DNA of 15,598 bases from NCBI GenBank assembly GCA_041744575.1, contig JBGTKP010000001.1, positions 1 to 15,598 of the forward strand, written 5' to 3'. Below the pieces are notes generated by a model that did not search any database, was not told the DNA's origin, and was given only the letters and a program-made list of their open reading frames with translations. This stretch comes from JTS-RE37 sp041744575. Its GTDB lineage: Bacteria; Bacteroidota; Bacteroidia; Flavobacteriales; Flavobacteriaceae. Shown here piece by piece: positions 1-6,042 of this stretch. Both the position numbers and the translations under genes were made by a program. How positions within the stretch are numbered: the first letter of the stretch is position 1; the number at the start of each line of letters is the position of its first letter.

Positions 1-148
1 CGGTTTTGACTCCAGTGGAGTCAAAAATTTCCTTAAATCCTTCTTGATTTTTTGGTTCGTTTTGTATCAAGACAAAATGAACATCATTTATCCCTCCGTC
101 TTTGCTAAAGCAAATCCACCTCCCTTTAAAAAAAAGGGAGGAGCTTTT
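1..148 (+). repeat. Repeat unit 1 (partial: A tail, C, D)
   Basis: The unit is cut by the window edge and starts inside module A. It has GACTCC-AGT-GGAGTC at 8-22, no module B, a module C hairpin TTTTGT-ATCAAG-ACAAAA at 60-77, and module D at 91-148. D has TTTGC-TAAA-GCAAA at 101-114, then CCTCCCTTT/AAAGGGAGG at 119-141 followed by AGCTTTT. The module C stem differs from unit 4 by a paired G-C to A-T exchange. The unit is almost the same as 822-969. Confidence 0.9.
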
Positions 149-170
149 GATTTGTTATTTGAGGGAAACC

Positions 171-436
171 GAAGGATTTACAGATATAGCAGGGACGCGA
201 GCGAAAGTGCGTTTCGCGCAAGCGAAAAAGAGCGTGGAGCGACAGCGCTGCGGTTTTGACACCGGGGGAGTCAAAAAATTCCTTAGATCCTTTTTGATTT
301 CCTGCCTACTCCGCTTAACGGCAGCTTCGGCAGGCAGGTTTGTAACATATGCATAAAGGTAAAATGAACATTATAACCATCCCTCCGTCTTTGCTAAAGC
401 AAATCCACCTCCCTTTAAAAAAAGGGAGGAGCTTTT
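171..436 (+). repeat. Repeat unit 2 (A, B, degenerate C, D)
   Basis: Module A spans 171-293. It holds GCGAAA-gtgcg-TTTCGC-gcaa-GCGAAA at 201-227, in which the central arm can pair with either side. Module B is 301-338, the C region is degenerate near 350-370, and D is 380-436. The unit is most similar to unit 3, sharing the GACACC form of the central hairpin. Confidence 0.9.
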
Positions 437-458
437 GATTTGTTATTTGAGGGAAACC

Positions 459-657
459 GAAGGATTTACAGAAATAGCAGGGACGCGAGTGAAAGTGCGT
501 TTCGCGCAAGCGAAAAAGAGCGTGGAGCGACAGCGCTGCGGTTTTGACACCGTGGGAGTCAAAAAATTCCTTATATCCTTTTTGATTTCCTGCCTACTCC
601 GCTTAACGGCAGCTTCGGCAGGCAGGTTTGGTAAATTTTCATCAAGGCAAAATGAAC
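459..657 (+). repeat. Repeat unit 3 (A, B, C; D absent)
   Basis: Module A is 459-581, with TTTCGC-GCAA-GCGAAA at 500-515. Module B is 589-626 and module C about 635-657. Instead of module D the sequence runs into about 80 bp of unrelated AT-rich DNA before unit 4. Confidence 0.88.
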
Positions 658-738
658 AAAAATAACTTTACATTGTTTTGAGATATTTCCGGCTTGTCTC
701 AAGTAGGATTTTTGTGATAAAATTCTGAGAGAGTGTTT

Positions 739-969
739 GAAGGATTTCCAGAAATAGCAGGGACGCGAGCGAAAGTGCGTTTCGCGTGAGCGAAAAAGAG
801 CATGGAGCGATAGCGGTACTGCGGTTTTGACTCCAGTGGAGTCAAAAATTTCCTTAAATCCTTCTTGATTTTTTGGTTCGTTTTGCATCAAGGCAAAATG
901 AACATAATTTATCCCTCCGTCTTTGCTAAAGCAAATCCACCTCCCTTTAAAAAAAAGGGAGGAGCTTTT
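739..969 (+). repeat. Repeat unit 4 (A, C, D; B absent)
   Basis: Module A is 739-864 with exact ends GAAGGATTT and AAATCCTTC. Its hairpin at 780-795 has loop GTGA instead of GCAA, so the GNRA pattern is kept. Module B is missing. The module C hairpin TTTTGC-ATCAAG-GCAAAA is at 881-898 and module D at 912-969. Confidence 0.9.
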
Positions 970-991
970 GATTCGTTATTTGAGGGAAACC

Positions 992-1163
992 GAAGGATTT
1001 GCAGAAATCGCAAGGCTGCGAGCGGAACTGTTTTTCGCGCAAGCGAAAGAGAGCATGTAGCGTTAGCGGCACTGGGGTTTTGACTCCTGTGGAGTCAAAA
1101 ATTTCCTTAAATCCTTCCTGATCTCCTACCTACTCTGCCAAATAGCGGATTTGGCAGGCAAGG
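992..1163 (+). repeat. Repeat unit 5 (diverged A and B)
   Basis: Module A is 992-1117 and is the most diverged of the array, yet TTTCGC-GCAA-GCGAAA at 1033-1048 and GACTCC-TGT-GGAGTC at 1083-1097 are intact. Its B module folds differently, with a perfect 9-bp stem CTGCCAAAT (1135-1143) / ATTTGGCAG (1149-1157). The array ends here. Confidence 0.85.
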
Positions 1164-1224
1164 ACCTTGTGAAGGGCGGACCAAACATCACTGGAAATAT
1201 AGACCCCATGATAATATAAGTGAC

Positions 1225-1815
1225 CTAGCTGCTGATCGCCTTGGAAATGAGGGTGCTCGATTTTTGGGAAAGTGGCAATACCAGGGCCGCTTCCTGGCCT
1301 TTTTCTGACATCTTTCGCCAGGTTTTCTGAAGGATGTCAATGACCTTCTCCTCCGGGTGTTCCGCTGCGAAAGCCTCAAAATAAAATTCCAGAAATACAA
1401 GGCAGATCACGTCTTCAAGGGTTTGGGTATCCGCATTCTTTTTCAGTTGTTTTTTCTCGAGCAGAAAAACGACCTGGTCTATGATCTCCTGTGTATACCC
1501 ACTTTCACCAAGCATACCTGATGCGACACGGGCATGGAATTTTTTCAGATCCTGCCGCCACTTCAAATATCCAGTCCTATCCATATCATAGGATTCCCGT
1601 GGAATTTTCCATCGGCAGATGTGTTGGCAACGGGCAGTCAATTGCAGGGCTTCGGTGGCGTCAGGAGCAAAGTCGTTCAGCTTTTCCGTCATTCGCATGG
1701 CATACAGTACCTCTTTGGGATAGGTGTTGCCAAGGTATACCTCGGTATTCGGATCTTCCCGGTTTGCAGCATCAAAAAGCTGAAAGGCCTTAAGCATTTT
1801 ATCGGTGGTACTCAT
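1225..1815 (-). CDS. DUF4202 family protein
   Basis: The 196-residue soluble protein matches the DUF4202 family as I know it. The recognisable run is FDAANREDP (14-22), then RMTEKL (41-46), PDATEALQL (51-59), ARCQHICRWKIPR (61-73), TGYLKWRQDLKKFHA (81-95), KKQLKK (121-126), a TLEDVICLVFLE block (132-143) and a C-terminal KTWRKMSEKGQEAAL region (164-178). The conserved His65, Arg68, Trp69 and His94 suggest an enzyme-like or binding pocket, but no function is established that I can state. Length is typical of the family. There is no signal peptide or membrane segment. The ATG at 1815 is used because the family similarity starts within a few residues of it. No strong Shine-Dalgarno is visible. 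It is transcribed away from the YtxH gene upstream, and 490 bp separate the two. Confidence 0.87.
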   Translation of the reverse strand: MSTTDKMLKAFQLFDAANREDPNTEVYLGNTYPKEVLYAMRMTEKLNDFAPDATEALQLTARCQHICRWKIPRESYDMDRTGYLKWRQDLKKFHARVASGMLGESGYTQEIIDQVVFLLEKKQLKKNADTQTLEDVICLVFLEFYFEAFAAEHPEEKVIDILQKTWRKMSEKGQEAALVLPLSQKSSTLISKAISS

Positions 1816-1853
1816 TTCAGGAGTTTTGGCTAAGATAAGAAGGGCAACATTAA

Positions 1854-1874
1854 GATGTCGCTATCCCCGACATC
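1854..1874. promoter_or_regulatory. Stem-loop in the DUF4202 leader
   Basis: GATGTCG (1854-1860) and CGACATC (1868-1874) form a perfect 7-bp stem with a 7-base loop. On the plus strand it is followed by TCTTTT, which is terminator-like. On the minus strand it lies 39-59 bases upstream of the DUF4202 start, within its probable leader or promoter. Its role is undecided. Confidence 0.45.
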
Positions 1875-2001
1875 TCTTTTACTCACCTAAATTTAAAAGG
1901 TAATGCAGGACTGTGGATGGTGTTTTTTGCAAAGAGATTTCCGGAGGGAGGCGCCAGTGTTTTAATCATCCCAGGTATTCCGGGAGGATAGCTGCGATAA
2001 G

Positions 2002-2020
2002 AAAAAGGATCCTCCTTTTT
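2002..2020. terminator. Candidate bidirectional terminator hairpin
   Basis: AAAAAGGA (2002-2009) pairs perfectly with TCCTTTTT (2013-2020) across a 3-base loop, and the T run extends to 2022 on the plus strand. On the minus strand the stem also ends in a T-rich tail. It sits about 290 bp downstream of the YtxH stop codon, so it could end that transcript, but the distance and the short G+C core make this tentative. Confidence 0.4.
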
Positions 2021-2309
2021 TTCTAGTAGTTGGTGGCCATAAGGAGCATTGCAAGCAAGTAGCAGATCGCAGAGATCCATACCGATATTTGATTATTGAA
2101 ATACTCCGAAAGGTTTCGCTGTATCATATCTCTAAGCATACTATAATGTACGAGGGAAGGAGAAGCCAGTGGGGTTCTTTTTACTCCAAAAATTAACCCA
2201 ATCCGTCCAGCCTCCTATATTCAGGGCCTTCCCGGACTTTCTCTGATCGGCCTAATTTACAGATCGGAAGTATGTAAAAGAGATTGAAAGATCTTTAGAT
2301 GGGATCGTA

Positions 2310-2681
2310 TCATTCAGTTACGGTGGTTGCCGTAACATCAATGATGGTTTCTTTTGTTCGGAATTTTTTGCTCACCTCCCTGATGACGCTTAATTTTTGT
2401 TCCAGGGATGTGATCAGGTCCTGTGTATTACTGCCTGAGAGCCTGGATAAAAGGGATAATAGATGCACGTCCCAGGATTGTTTATTGTGGAGGTAGTAGT
2501 TAATGGCCTCTTCTTCCAAGGCCCGCACCCGTTGTTGCAACAAAGCTTTTGCCTCTCTGGTTCCCTCAGCAATCTTCCTGCGGGTTTCTGTTCCTTTCCT
2601 GGGGGCGTAAAGCATACCTATACCCAGCCCGATGGCGCCTCCCGCCAGGATCGCCAGTAAAATATCAGACCCGTTTTTCAT
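2310..2681 (-). CDS. YtxH domain-containing protein
   Basis: The protein is 123 residues. A single hydrophobic, glycine-rich helix (about 6-24, SDILLAILAGGAIGLGIGML) is followed at once by APRKGTETRRKI, the signature of the YtxH / gas-vesicle-like family, and then by a long charged helix (about 30-65) with likely coiled-coil character. The C-terminal third continues as mostly helical sequence. Members are small single-pass envelope proteins often linked to general stress; the exact role is unknown. The ATG at 2681 is preferred because AAAGGA (2688-2693) lies 6 bases upstream, a rare clear Shine-Dalgarno in this window. An in-frame TTG at 2699 would place that site inside the gene. It appears monocistronic. 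Confidence 0.82.
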   Translation of the reverse strand: MKNGSDILLAILAGGAIGLGIGMLYAPRKGTETRRKIAEGTREAKALLQQRVRALEEEAINYYLHNKQSWDVHLLSLLSRLSGSNTQDLITSLEQKLSVIREVSKKFRTKETIIDVTATTVTE

Positions 2682-2687
2682 GTTTTG

Positions 2688-2693
2688 TCCTTT
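2688..2693 (-). promoter_or_regulatory. Ribosome binding site of the YtxH gene
   Basis: On the minus strand AAAGGA precedes the ATG at 2681 by six bases. It decides the start in favour of 2681 over the upstream TTG at 2699. Confidence 0.6.
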
Positions 2694-2767
2694 CTTCAAA
2701 GGTAGGGGAAAGAGGAAGGGATATGCATCTTAAAAAAAATATTGCGCACTTTATTGACAGTGTGATC

Positions 2768-2913
2768 GAAGGATTTCCTGCCTACGCTGCCTAAAGGCAG
2801 ATTCGGCAGGCAGGTTTGGTTCGTTTTGCATCAAGGCAAAATGAACATAAAATTATCCCTCTGTCTTCACTAAAGTGAATCCACCTCCCTTTAAAAAAAA
2901 GGGAGGAGCTTTT
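2768..2913 (+). repeat. Repeat unit 6 (A end only, B, C, D)
   Basis: The 9-bp GAAGGATTT end of module A (2768-2776) is joined directly to module B (2777-2814), so the body of A is missing. B contains CTGCC-TAAA-GGCAG at 2787-2800. The module C hairpin is 2824-2841. Module D is 2856-2913, in which the first stem is TTCAC/GTGAA rather than the TTTGC/GCAAA of the array, with both sides changed. Confidence 0.88.
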
Positions 2914-2969
2914 GTTCTTTTCCATCTTAATAATTATCTAAACTTAATGATCAGGTTTATTTAAAAGCT

Positions 2970-3007
2970 CCACTCTTTAGATAAAGAGGGGTGGCCGCCA
3001 TTGGCGG
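2970..3007. repeat. Paired hairpin element
   Basis: Two stems are adjacent. CTCTTTA (2973-2979) pairs with TAAAGAG (2982-2988), extended by CCA/TGG, and CCGCC (2995-2999) pairs with GGCGG (3003-3007). This resembles short intergenic palindromic repeats. No second full copy lies in this window. Confidence 0.55.
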
Positions 3008-3040
3008 ACGGGGAGATTCACAGTTTTAACAAGTAATAGA

Positions 3041-3098
3041 TCCCTCCCTCTTCACTAAAGTGAAGCCACCTCCCTTTAAAAAAAAGGGAGGAGCTTTT
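3041..3098 (+). repeat. Solo module D
   Basis: Module D occurs without A, B or C. Its first hairpin is CTTCAC-TAAA-GTGAAG (3050-3065), and its second is CCTCCCTTT/AAAGGGAGG followed by AGCTTTT. It shows that D is an independently placed unit. Confidence 0.85.
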
Positions 3099-3211
3099 GG
3101 TTTCTTTATTTTTGACAAGTCCTTCAATTTGTGACGAACAAAATAAATCCGAAACTTCCGGCGGGGAAACCCTTATCTTAAGTATAGGCGAAGAAAGCTT
3201 CTATTTGTCCA

Positions 3212-3229
3212 GCCCCGCTGAAGCGGGGC
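3212..3229. repeat. GC-rich hairpin
   Basis: GCCCCGCT and AGCGGGGC form an 8-bp perfect inverted repeat with a 2-base centre. The right arm plus flank (3221-3240) resembles 15360-15379, so this is part of a second, more diverged dispersed repeat. Confidence 0.55.
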
Positions 3230-3258
3230 GTAGGAGATTCTGATCTTTCAAATATAAC

Positions 3259-3268
3259 CGAACGTTCG
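3259..3268. promoter_or_regulatory. CGAACGTTCG palindrome
   Basis: A perfect 10-bp palindrome shares the core GAACGTTC with the 14-bp palindrome at 3646-3659, 387 bp away. Both are upstream of the oxygenase. It could be an operator, but no regulator gene is in the window. Confidence 0.3.
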
Positions 3269-3455
3269 AATCAACAAAAAGTTTTGGAATGGTACGTTCG
3301 GGCGGGTTGTGTTCCTTTTGGGACCAGCAAAAAGGAATAAAAAACACGAAATAGTCATTCTAGTTATCATCGTTAATTCTACTACTGCAAATTCCGTCCC
3401 GGAAATCTATAAAAACAAAATGAACAAAGGATATATACTTTGTTTCAAAGTAACT

Positions 3456-3512
3456 CCTACCTACTCTGCCTAAAGACAGGTTTGGTTTGTTCTGCATCAA
3501 GGCAAAATGAAC
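3456..3512 (+). repeat. Module B-C fragment
   Basis: A diverged module B (CCTACC...CAGG) is followed by module C (TCTGC-ATCAAG-GCAAAA and ATGAAC). Modules A and D are absent. Confidence 0.75.
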
Positions 3513-3645
3513 AGAAAAACGAACTCATTGATCAAACTATAATCGGTAATTCTATTTCCCCAAGTTCCGGCCAAGAAATCCTTAAGTAAAATATTAAAAT
3601 ATACTGGCCGCTCAGAAGCCAACCTCCTTTGGCAATCTTATCTGC

Positions 3646-3659
3646 GGAGAACGTTCTCC
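3646..3659. promoter_or_regulatory. Perfect 14-bp palindrome, candidate operator
   Basis: GGAGAACGTTCTCC is its own reverse complement. It lies 169 bp upstream of the oxygenase start and shares GAACGTTC with 3259-3268. Size and symmetry fit a dimeric helix-turn-helix binding site, but this is inference from position only. Confidence 0.4.
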
Positions 3660-3827
3660 AATCCCTTCGACCTCATTCTTAAACAACTATAATTGTAAGA
3701 ATATTCCTAAATCAAAGGTGTGATTATCAAGGTTTTATTACCCATCTATATTTCCGGCTCCATAGTGAGGGCCTCAATTTAATTCCTTAATTTTAAATCC
3801 ACCAGCCACTTATACAACAAAAAACTT

Positions 3828-6038
3828 ATGAATACCCAAACCAATAAACCCTTAGCATACGCCACGCGGGAGGAAGTAGATGTTGAACTGCAGGTATTGG
3901 AAGGTACCCTCCCCGATGATCTCTACGGTTTTATCTTTTTTAATTCGCCCTGTGGTACAGTAAATTCCGGCGGACTCCCCTTTTCTGAATCTCGGCCAGA
4001 CGGATCTACAAATCCGGAATACGGCAGTTCCCTCTTTAACGGCGATGCCATGATGCTTCGGTATGACCTGAGCAGGCCCGGCATTATCCGTTACAAGACA
4101 AAAATGCTTAAACCTCCCTGCTGGTACGCGGACGAAGCCACAAAAACCGGCAATGGAGAATACCCGGAGAACTGGAGCTTCAAGATGCTGGGGATAGCCC
4201 GTACTTCTTTTAAGTTTGGTTCGCGAAACGAATTGAATACCGCGGTCAGTCCTGTGATCTTTCCCGGAGATTCGCATGTGCGAATGACCGCCAATTTTGA
4301 TATGGGGCGGCCATGGGAATTTGATACGGAAACCATGGAACTGAAAACTTCCATTGGAACAAGCAATGAATGGGTGGGCGAAATCCCCTCCATCGCCAAT
4401 TATCCCTTCCCATTATTTCAATCCACCGCCCATCCCTGTTTTGACCCCATTACCAAAGAGTTCTTTACAGTATGTTTTACCAAGACCTTTGAAACCATGT
4501 TCTATTACAAGAAATTCACGAAGAGGATGCTCACCCACCATGATGAGATTGAGGCGAAACTCCATAAACATGTCACGCAAGTACACGCCACCGCCAGCGT
4601 GCAAAAGACCATGGATGAAGATCATACGAAAAAGATTAACGAGTTCTACAAGAATATAGACCTGCACCTAGCACAGGATGAGGGTTTACTCAACGCAAGC
4701 AAAAAACCCATCCTGTGGATCTTCGACAAGGTTATGGAATTTATTTTTAAGCTCACGGATATGTTTTTGGGGATAAAAAACCGTATCTACCTGATGAAAT
4801 GGGATGGAGTCCGTATCCACCGATGGACCGTGGTGGATGAGGCCAGCGGCCAACCCATCGGCATCAATCAGTGCATGCACCAGAACAACCTGAGCAGGGA
4901 CTATATCGTGTTAAGTGATTCGGCCTTTAAGTTTGCCGCTGACATCATGGTTTCCAACCCCTTTCCGCACAATAAGAAACTGGAAGAAAAACTTCGGGAC
5001 CTCACTTCAGTTACCCAGGAACCTTTCACCCCTATCTTCATCATCAAAAGATCGGATCTCGATCTTAATAAGAAAGAAGTAAAAGCGCGAAAGGTGGTGA
5101 TCAATCTGGAAACCGTACACTTTTCAATAGACTATGACAATCCCGATGACAGGATCACACTCCACACCGCACACAATGCGGCCTCCTGTGCATCCGAATG
5201 GATTCGTCCTTATGACAAACTTGCCACGGATCAAACCCCCGCCTATTCCAATACCATTGGATTGATGACCTGCGGGGAAATGGACATTGGACGAATCGGT
5301 AAATTTGTGATCAACGGGGCGAACGGGGACATCCTTGAAGAGCCTAAAATTCACCTTACCGGGAGAGAACAACAAGATGGCGAGCTTGGGGCACATACCT
5401 GGGCCATCGCTTTGCATACCTACCGCGACATTATATCAGCTACTGAGACCGTAGGTAAGATCCGCCAGATATACTGGCAAAGTTATGGCACCGATCCGCG
5501 ATACCTCACCAATTTCATCCAGGGGCTTTACACGGATTATAAGCACAGGATCATCCCGGTGGATGAGATCAGTGAATTGAACAAACAATGGCTGCCCTAC
5601 TGCCTTTCCCGACAGAACACGGAAACCATGACCCTGGAGGACTATTATGTATTTGAGGTAAATGAGAACCTTCGATCCATGCAGTTTATCCCGCGGAAGG
5701 GCGAAGGGATTACAGGAGATCTCCAAATGGATGGTTATATTTTTTGCACCATGGTCAATGGCAATTCCAAAATGGATCATGATGATTATTCACGGGAAGT
5801 ATGGATTTTTGACGCAGCCGACCTGAAAGCCGGCCCGCTCTGTAAATTACATCACCCGGATATGAATTATGCCTTTACCATTCATTCTGCCTGGATAGCG
5901 GAATGTGTGTCTCAGGATACGGCCTATAAAGTGAGCGTGCGGGCGGATCTACAGGGCTTAATCAATAAAATGCGGGGAAAAAACAAAGCATTCTTCACCG
6001 AATTTATGTCAAAGCACGTGTATCCCCATTTCAACTAG
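3828..6038 (+). CDS. Carotenoid cleavage oxygenase family protein
   Basis: The 736-residue protein belongs to the RPE65 / carotenoid oxygenase family of seven-bladed, iron(II)-dependent enzymes that split polyene double bonds. Four iron-ligand histidines can be placed: His202 (TAHPCFDP), His351 (MHQNNLSRDYIVL, aligned with the family HDFxxT motif), His446 or His449 (HTAHNAASCASEW) and His686 (AFTIHSAW). FNGDAM (70-75) matches the usual FDGDGM start of the fold. It exceeds the usual 450-550 residues, mainly through a charged helical insertion at about 220-325 between the first two histidines, ending in an amphipathic stretch (KPILWIFDKVMEFIFKL, 293-309) that may touch membrane. There is no signal peptide, so it acts inside the cell. 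Substrate and cleavage site cannot be read. It is the first gene of a probable operon with the cyclase, whose ATG lies 4 bp after its stop. The start is the only sensible ATG and has no clear Shine-Dalgarno. Confidence 0.95.
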   Translation: MNTQTNKPLAYATREEVDVELQVLEGTLPDDLYGFIFFNSPCGTVNSGGLPFSESRPDGSTNPEYGSSLFNGDAMMLRYDLSRPGIIRYKTKMLKPPCWYADEATKTGNGEYPENWSFKMLGIARTSFKFGSRNELNTAVSPVIFPGDSHVRMTANFDMGRPWEFDTETMELKTSIGTSNEWVGEIPSIANYPFPLFQSTAHPCFDPITKEFFTVCFTKTFETMFYYKKFTKRMLTHHDEIEAKLHKHVTQVHATASVQKTMDEDHTKKINEFYKNIDLHLAQDEGLLNASKKPILWIFDKVMEFIFKLTDMFLGIKNRIYLMKWDGVRIHRWTVVDEASGQPIGINQCMHQNNLSRDYIVLSDSAFKFAADIMVSNPFPHNKKLEEKLRDLTSVTQEPFTPIFIIKRSDLDLNKKEVKARKVVINLETVHFSIDYDNPDDRITLHTAHNAASCASEWIRPYDKLATDQTPAYSNTIGLMTCGEMDIGRIGKFVINGANGDILEEPKIHLTGREQQDGELGAHTWAIALHTYRDIISATETVGKIRQIYWQSYGTDPRYLTNFIQGLYTDYKHRIIPVDEISELNKQWLPYCLSRQNTETMTLEDYYVFEVNENLRSMQFIPRKGEGITGDLQMDGYIFCTMVNGNSKMDHDDYSREVWIFDAADLKAGPLCKLHHPDMNYAFTIHSAWIAECVSQDTAYKVSVRADLQGLINKMRGKNKAFFTEFMSKHVYPHFN

Positions 6039-6042
6039 ACCT

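Larger units (their letters stand above)
1..1165 (+). repeat. Tandem array of modular hairpin-rich repeat
   Basis: One partial and four further units are arranged head to tail. Left edges of module A start at 171, 459, 739 and 992, so spacings are 288, 280 and 253 bp. Modules run in fixed order. A is about 125 bp with inverted ends GAAGGATTT / AAATCCTTC. B is a CCTGCC...GGCAGG palindrome. C is TTTTGC-ATCAAG-GCAAAA. D is two hairpins ending in GAGCTTTT. Short open frames here are repeat translations in shifting frames and I do not call them genes. The same modules recur at 2768-3512, 14018-14334 and 15211-15268, so this is a dispersed family locally amplified in tandem. No transposase is visible. 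Confidence 0.93.
1816..2309. other. Intergenic region with two hairpins
   Basis: This 494-bp stretch lies between two minus-strand genes and has no convincing gene. A 65-codon minus-strand open frame at 1883-2080 has no family resemblance and spans a hairpin. The region contains a 7-bp stem-loop at 1854-1874 and an A/T-rich 8-bp stem-loop at 2002-2020, listed separately. The rest shows nothing I can interpret. Confidence 0.6.
2914..3827. other. Long gene-free repeat mosaic upstream of the oxygenase
   Basis: About 900 bp without a credible open frame precede the carotenoid oxygenase. Contents in order: two adjacent hairpins (2970-3007), a solo module D (3041-3098), a GC-rich hairpin (3212-3229), a palindrome CGAACGTTCG (3259-3268), a diverged duplicate pair (about 3345-3411 and 3525-3585), a module B-C fragment (3456-3512), and a 14-bp perfect palindrome (3646-3659). 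From 3660 to 3827 the DNA is AT-rich and probably holds the promoter. I find no complete match to the Bacteroidota -33/-7 consensus, only the partial TATATTTC near 3748. Confidence 0.7.

Noticed and set aside
102..665. Two similar open frames of 84 and 76 codons (102-356, 435-665) with near-identical translations
   Set aside because: They are the same repeat read twice. The frame is lost in units 4, 5 and 7, and the conserved features are DNA or RNA palindromes, not codons.
1..1163. CRISPR array
   Set aside because: The repeats are long, modular and palindromic with conserved intervening sequence. There are no unique 30-40 bp spacers and no cas genes.
1883..2080. 65-codon minus-strand open frame between the two minus-strand genes
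   Set aside because: It has no family resemblance or ribosome site, and a terminator-like hairpin at 2002-2020 lies inside it.
2682..2699. TTG start 18 bases upstream for the YtxH protein
   Set aside because: The AAAGGA ribosome site would be inside the gene, whereas it is ideally placed for the ATG at 2681.
2697..2704. TACCTTTG on the minus strand as a Bacteroidota -7 promoter box for the YtxH gene
   Set aside because: No -33 TTTG box is at the right distance, and the implied transcription start would fall in the ribosome site.
4863..4910. Loss of the second iron-binding histidine in the oxygenase (SRDYIVL seen where HDF is expected)
   Set aside because: When the motif is aligned on the following DYIVL strand, His351 of MHQNN takes the ligand position, so the site is retained.
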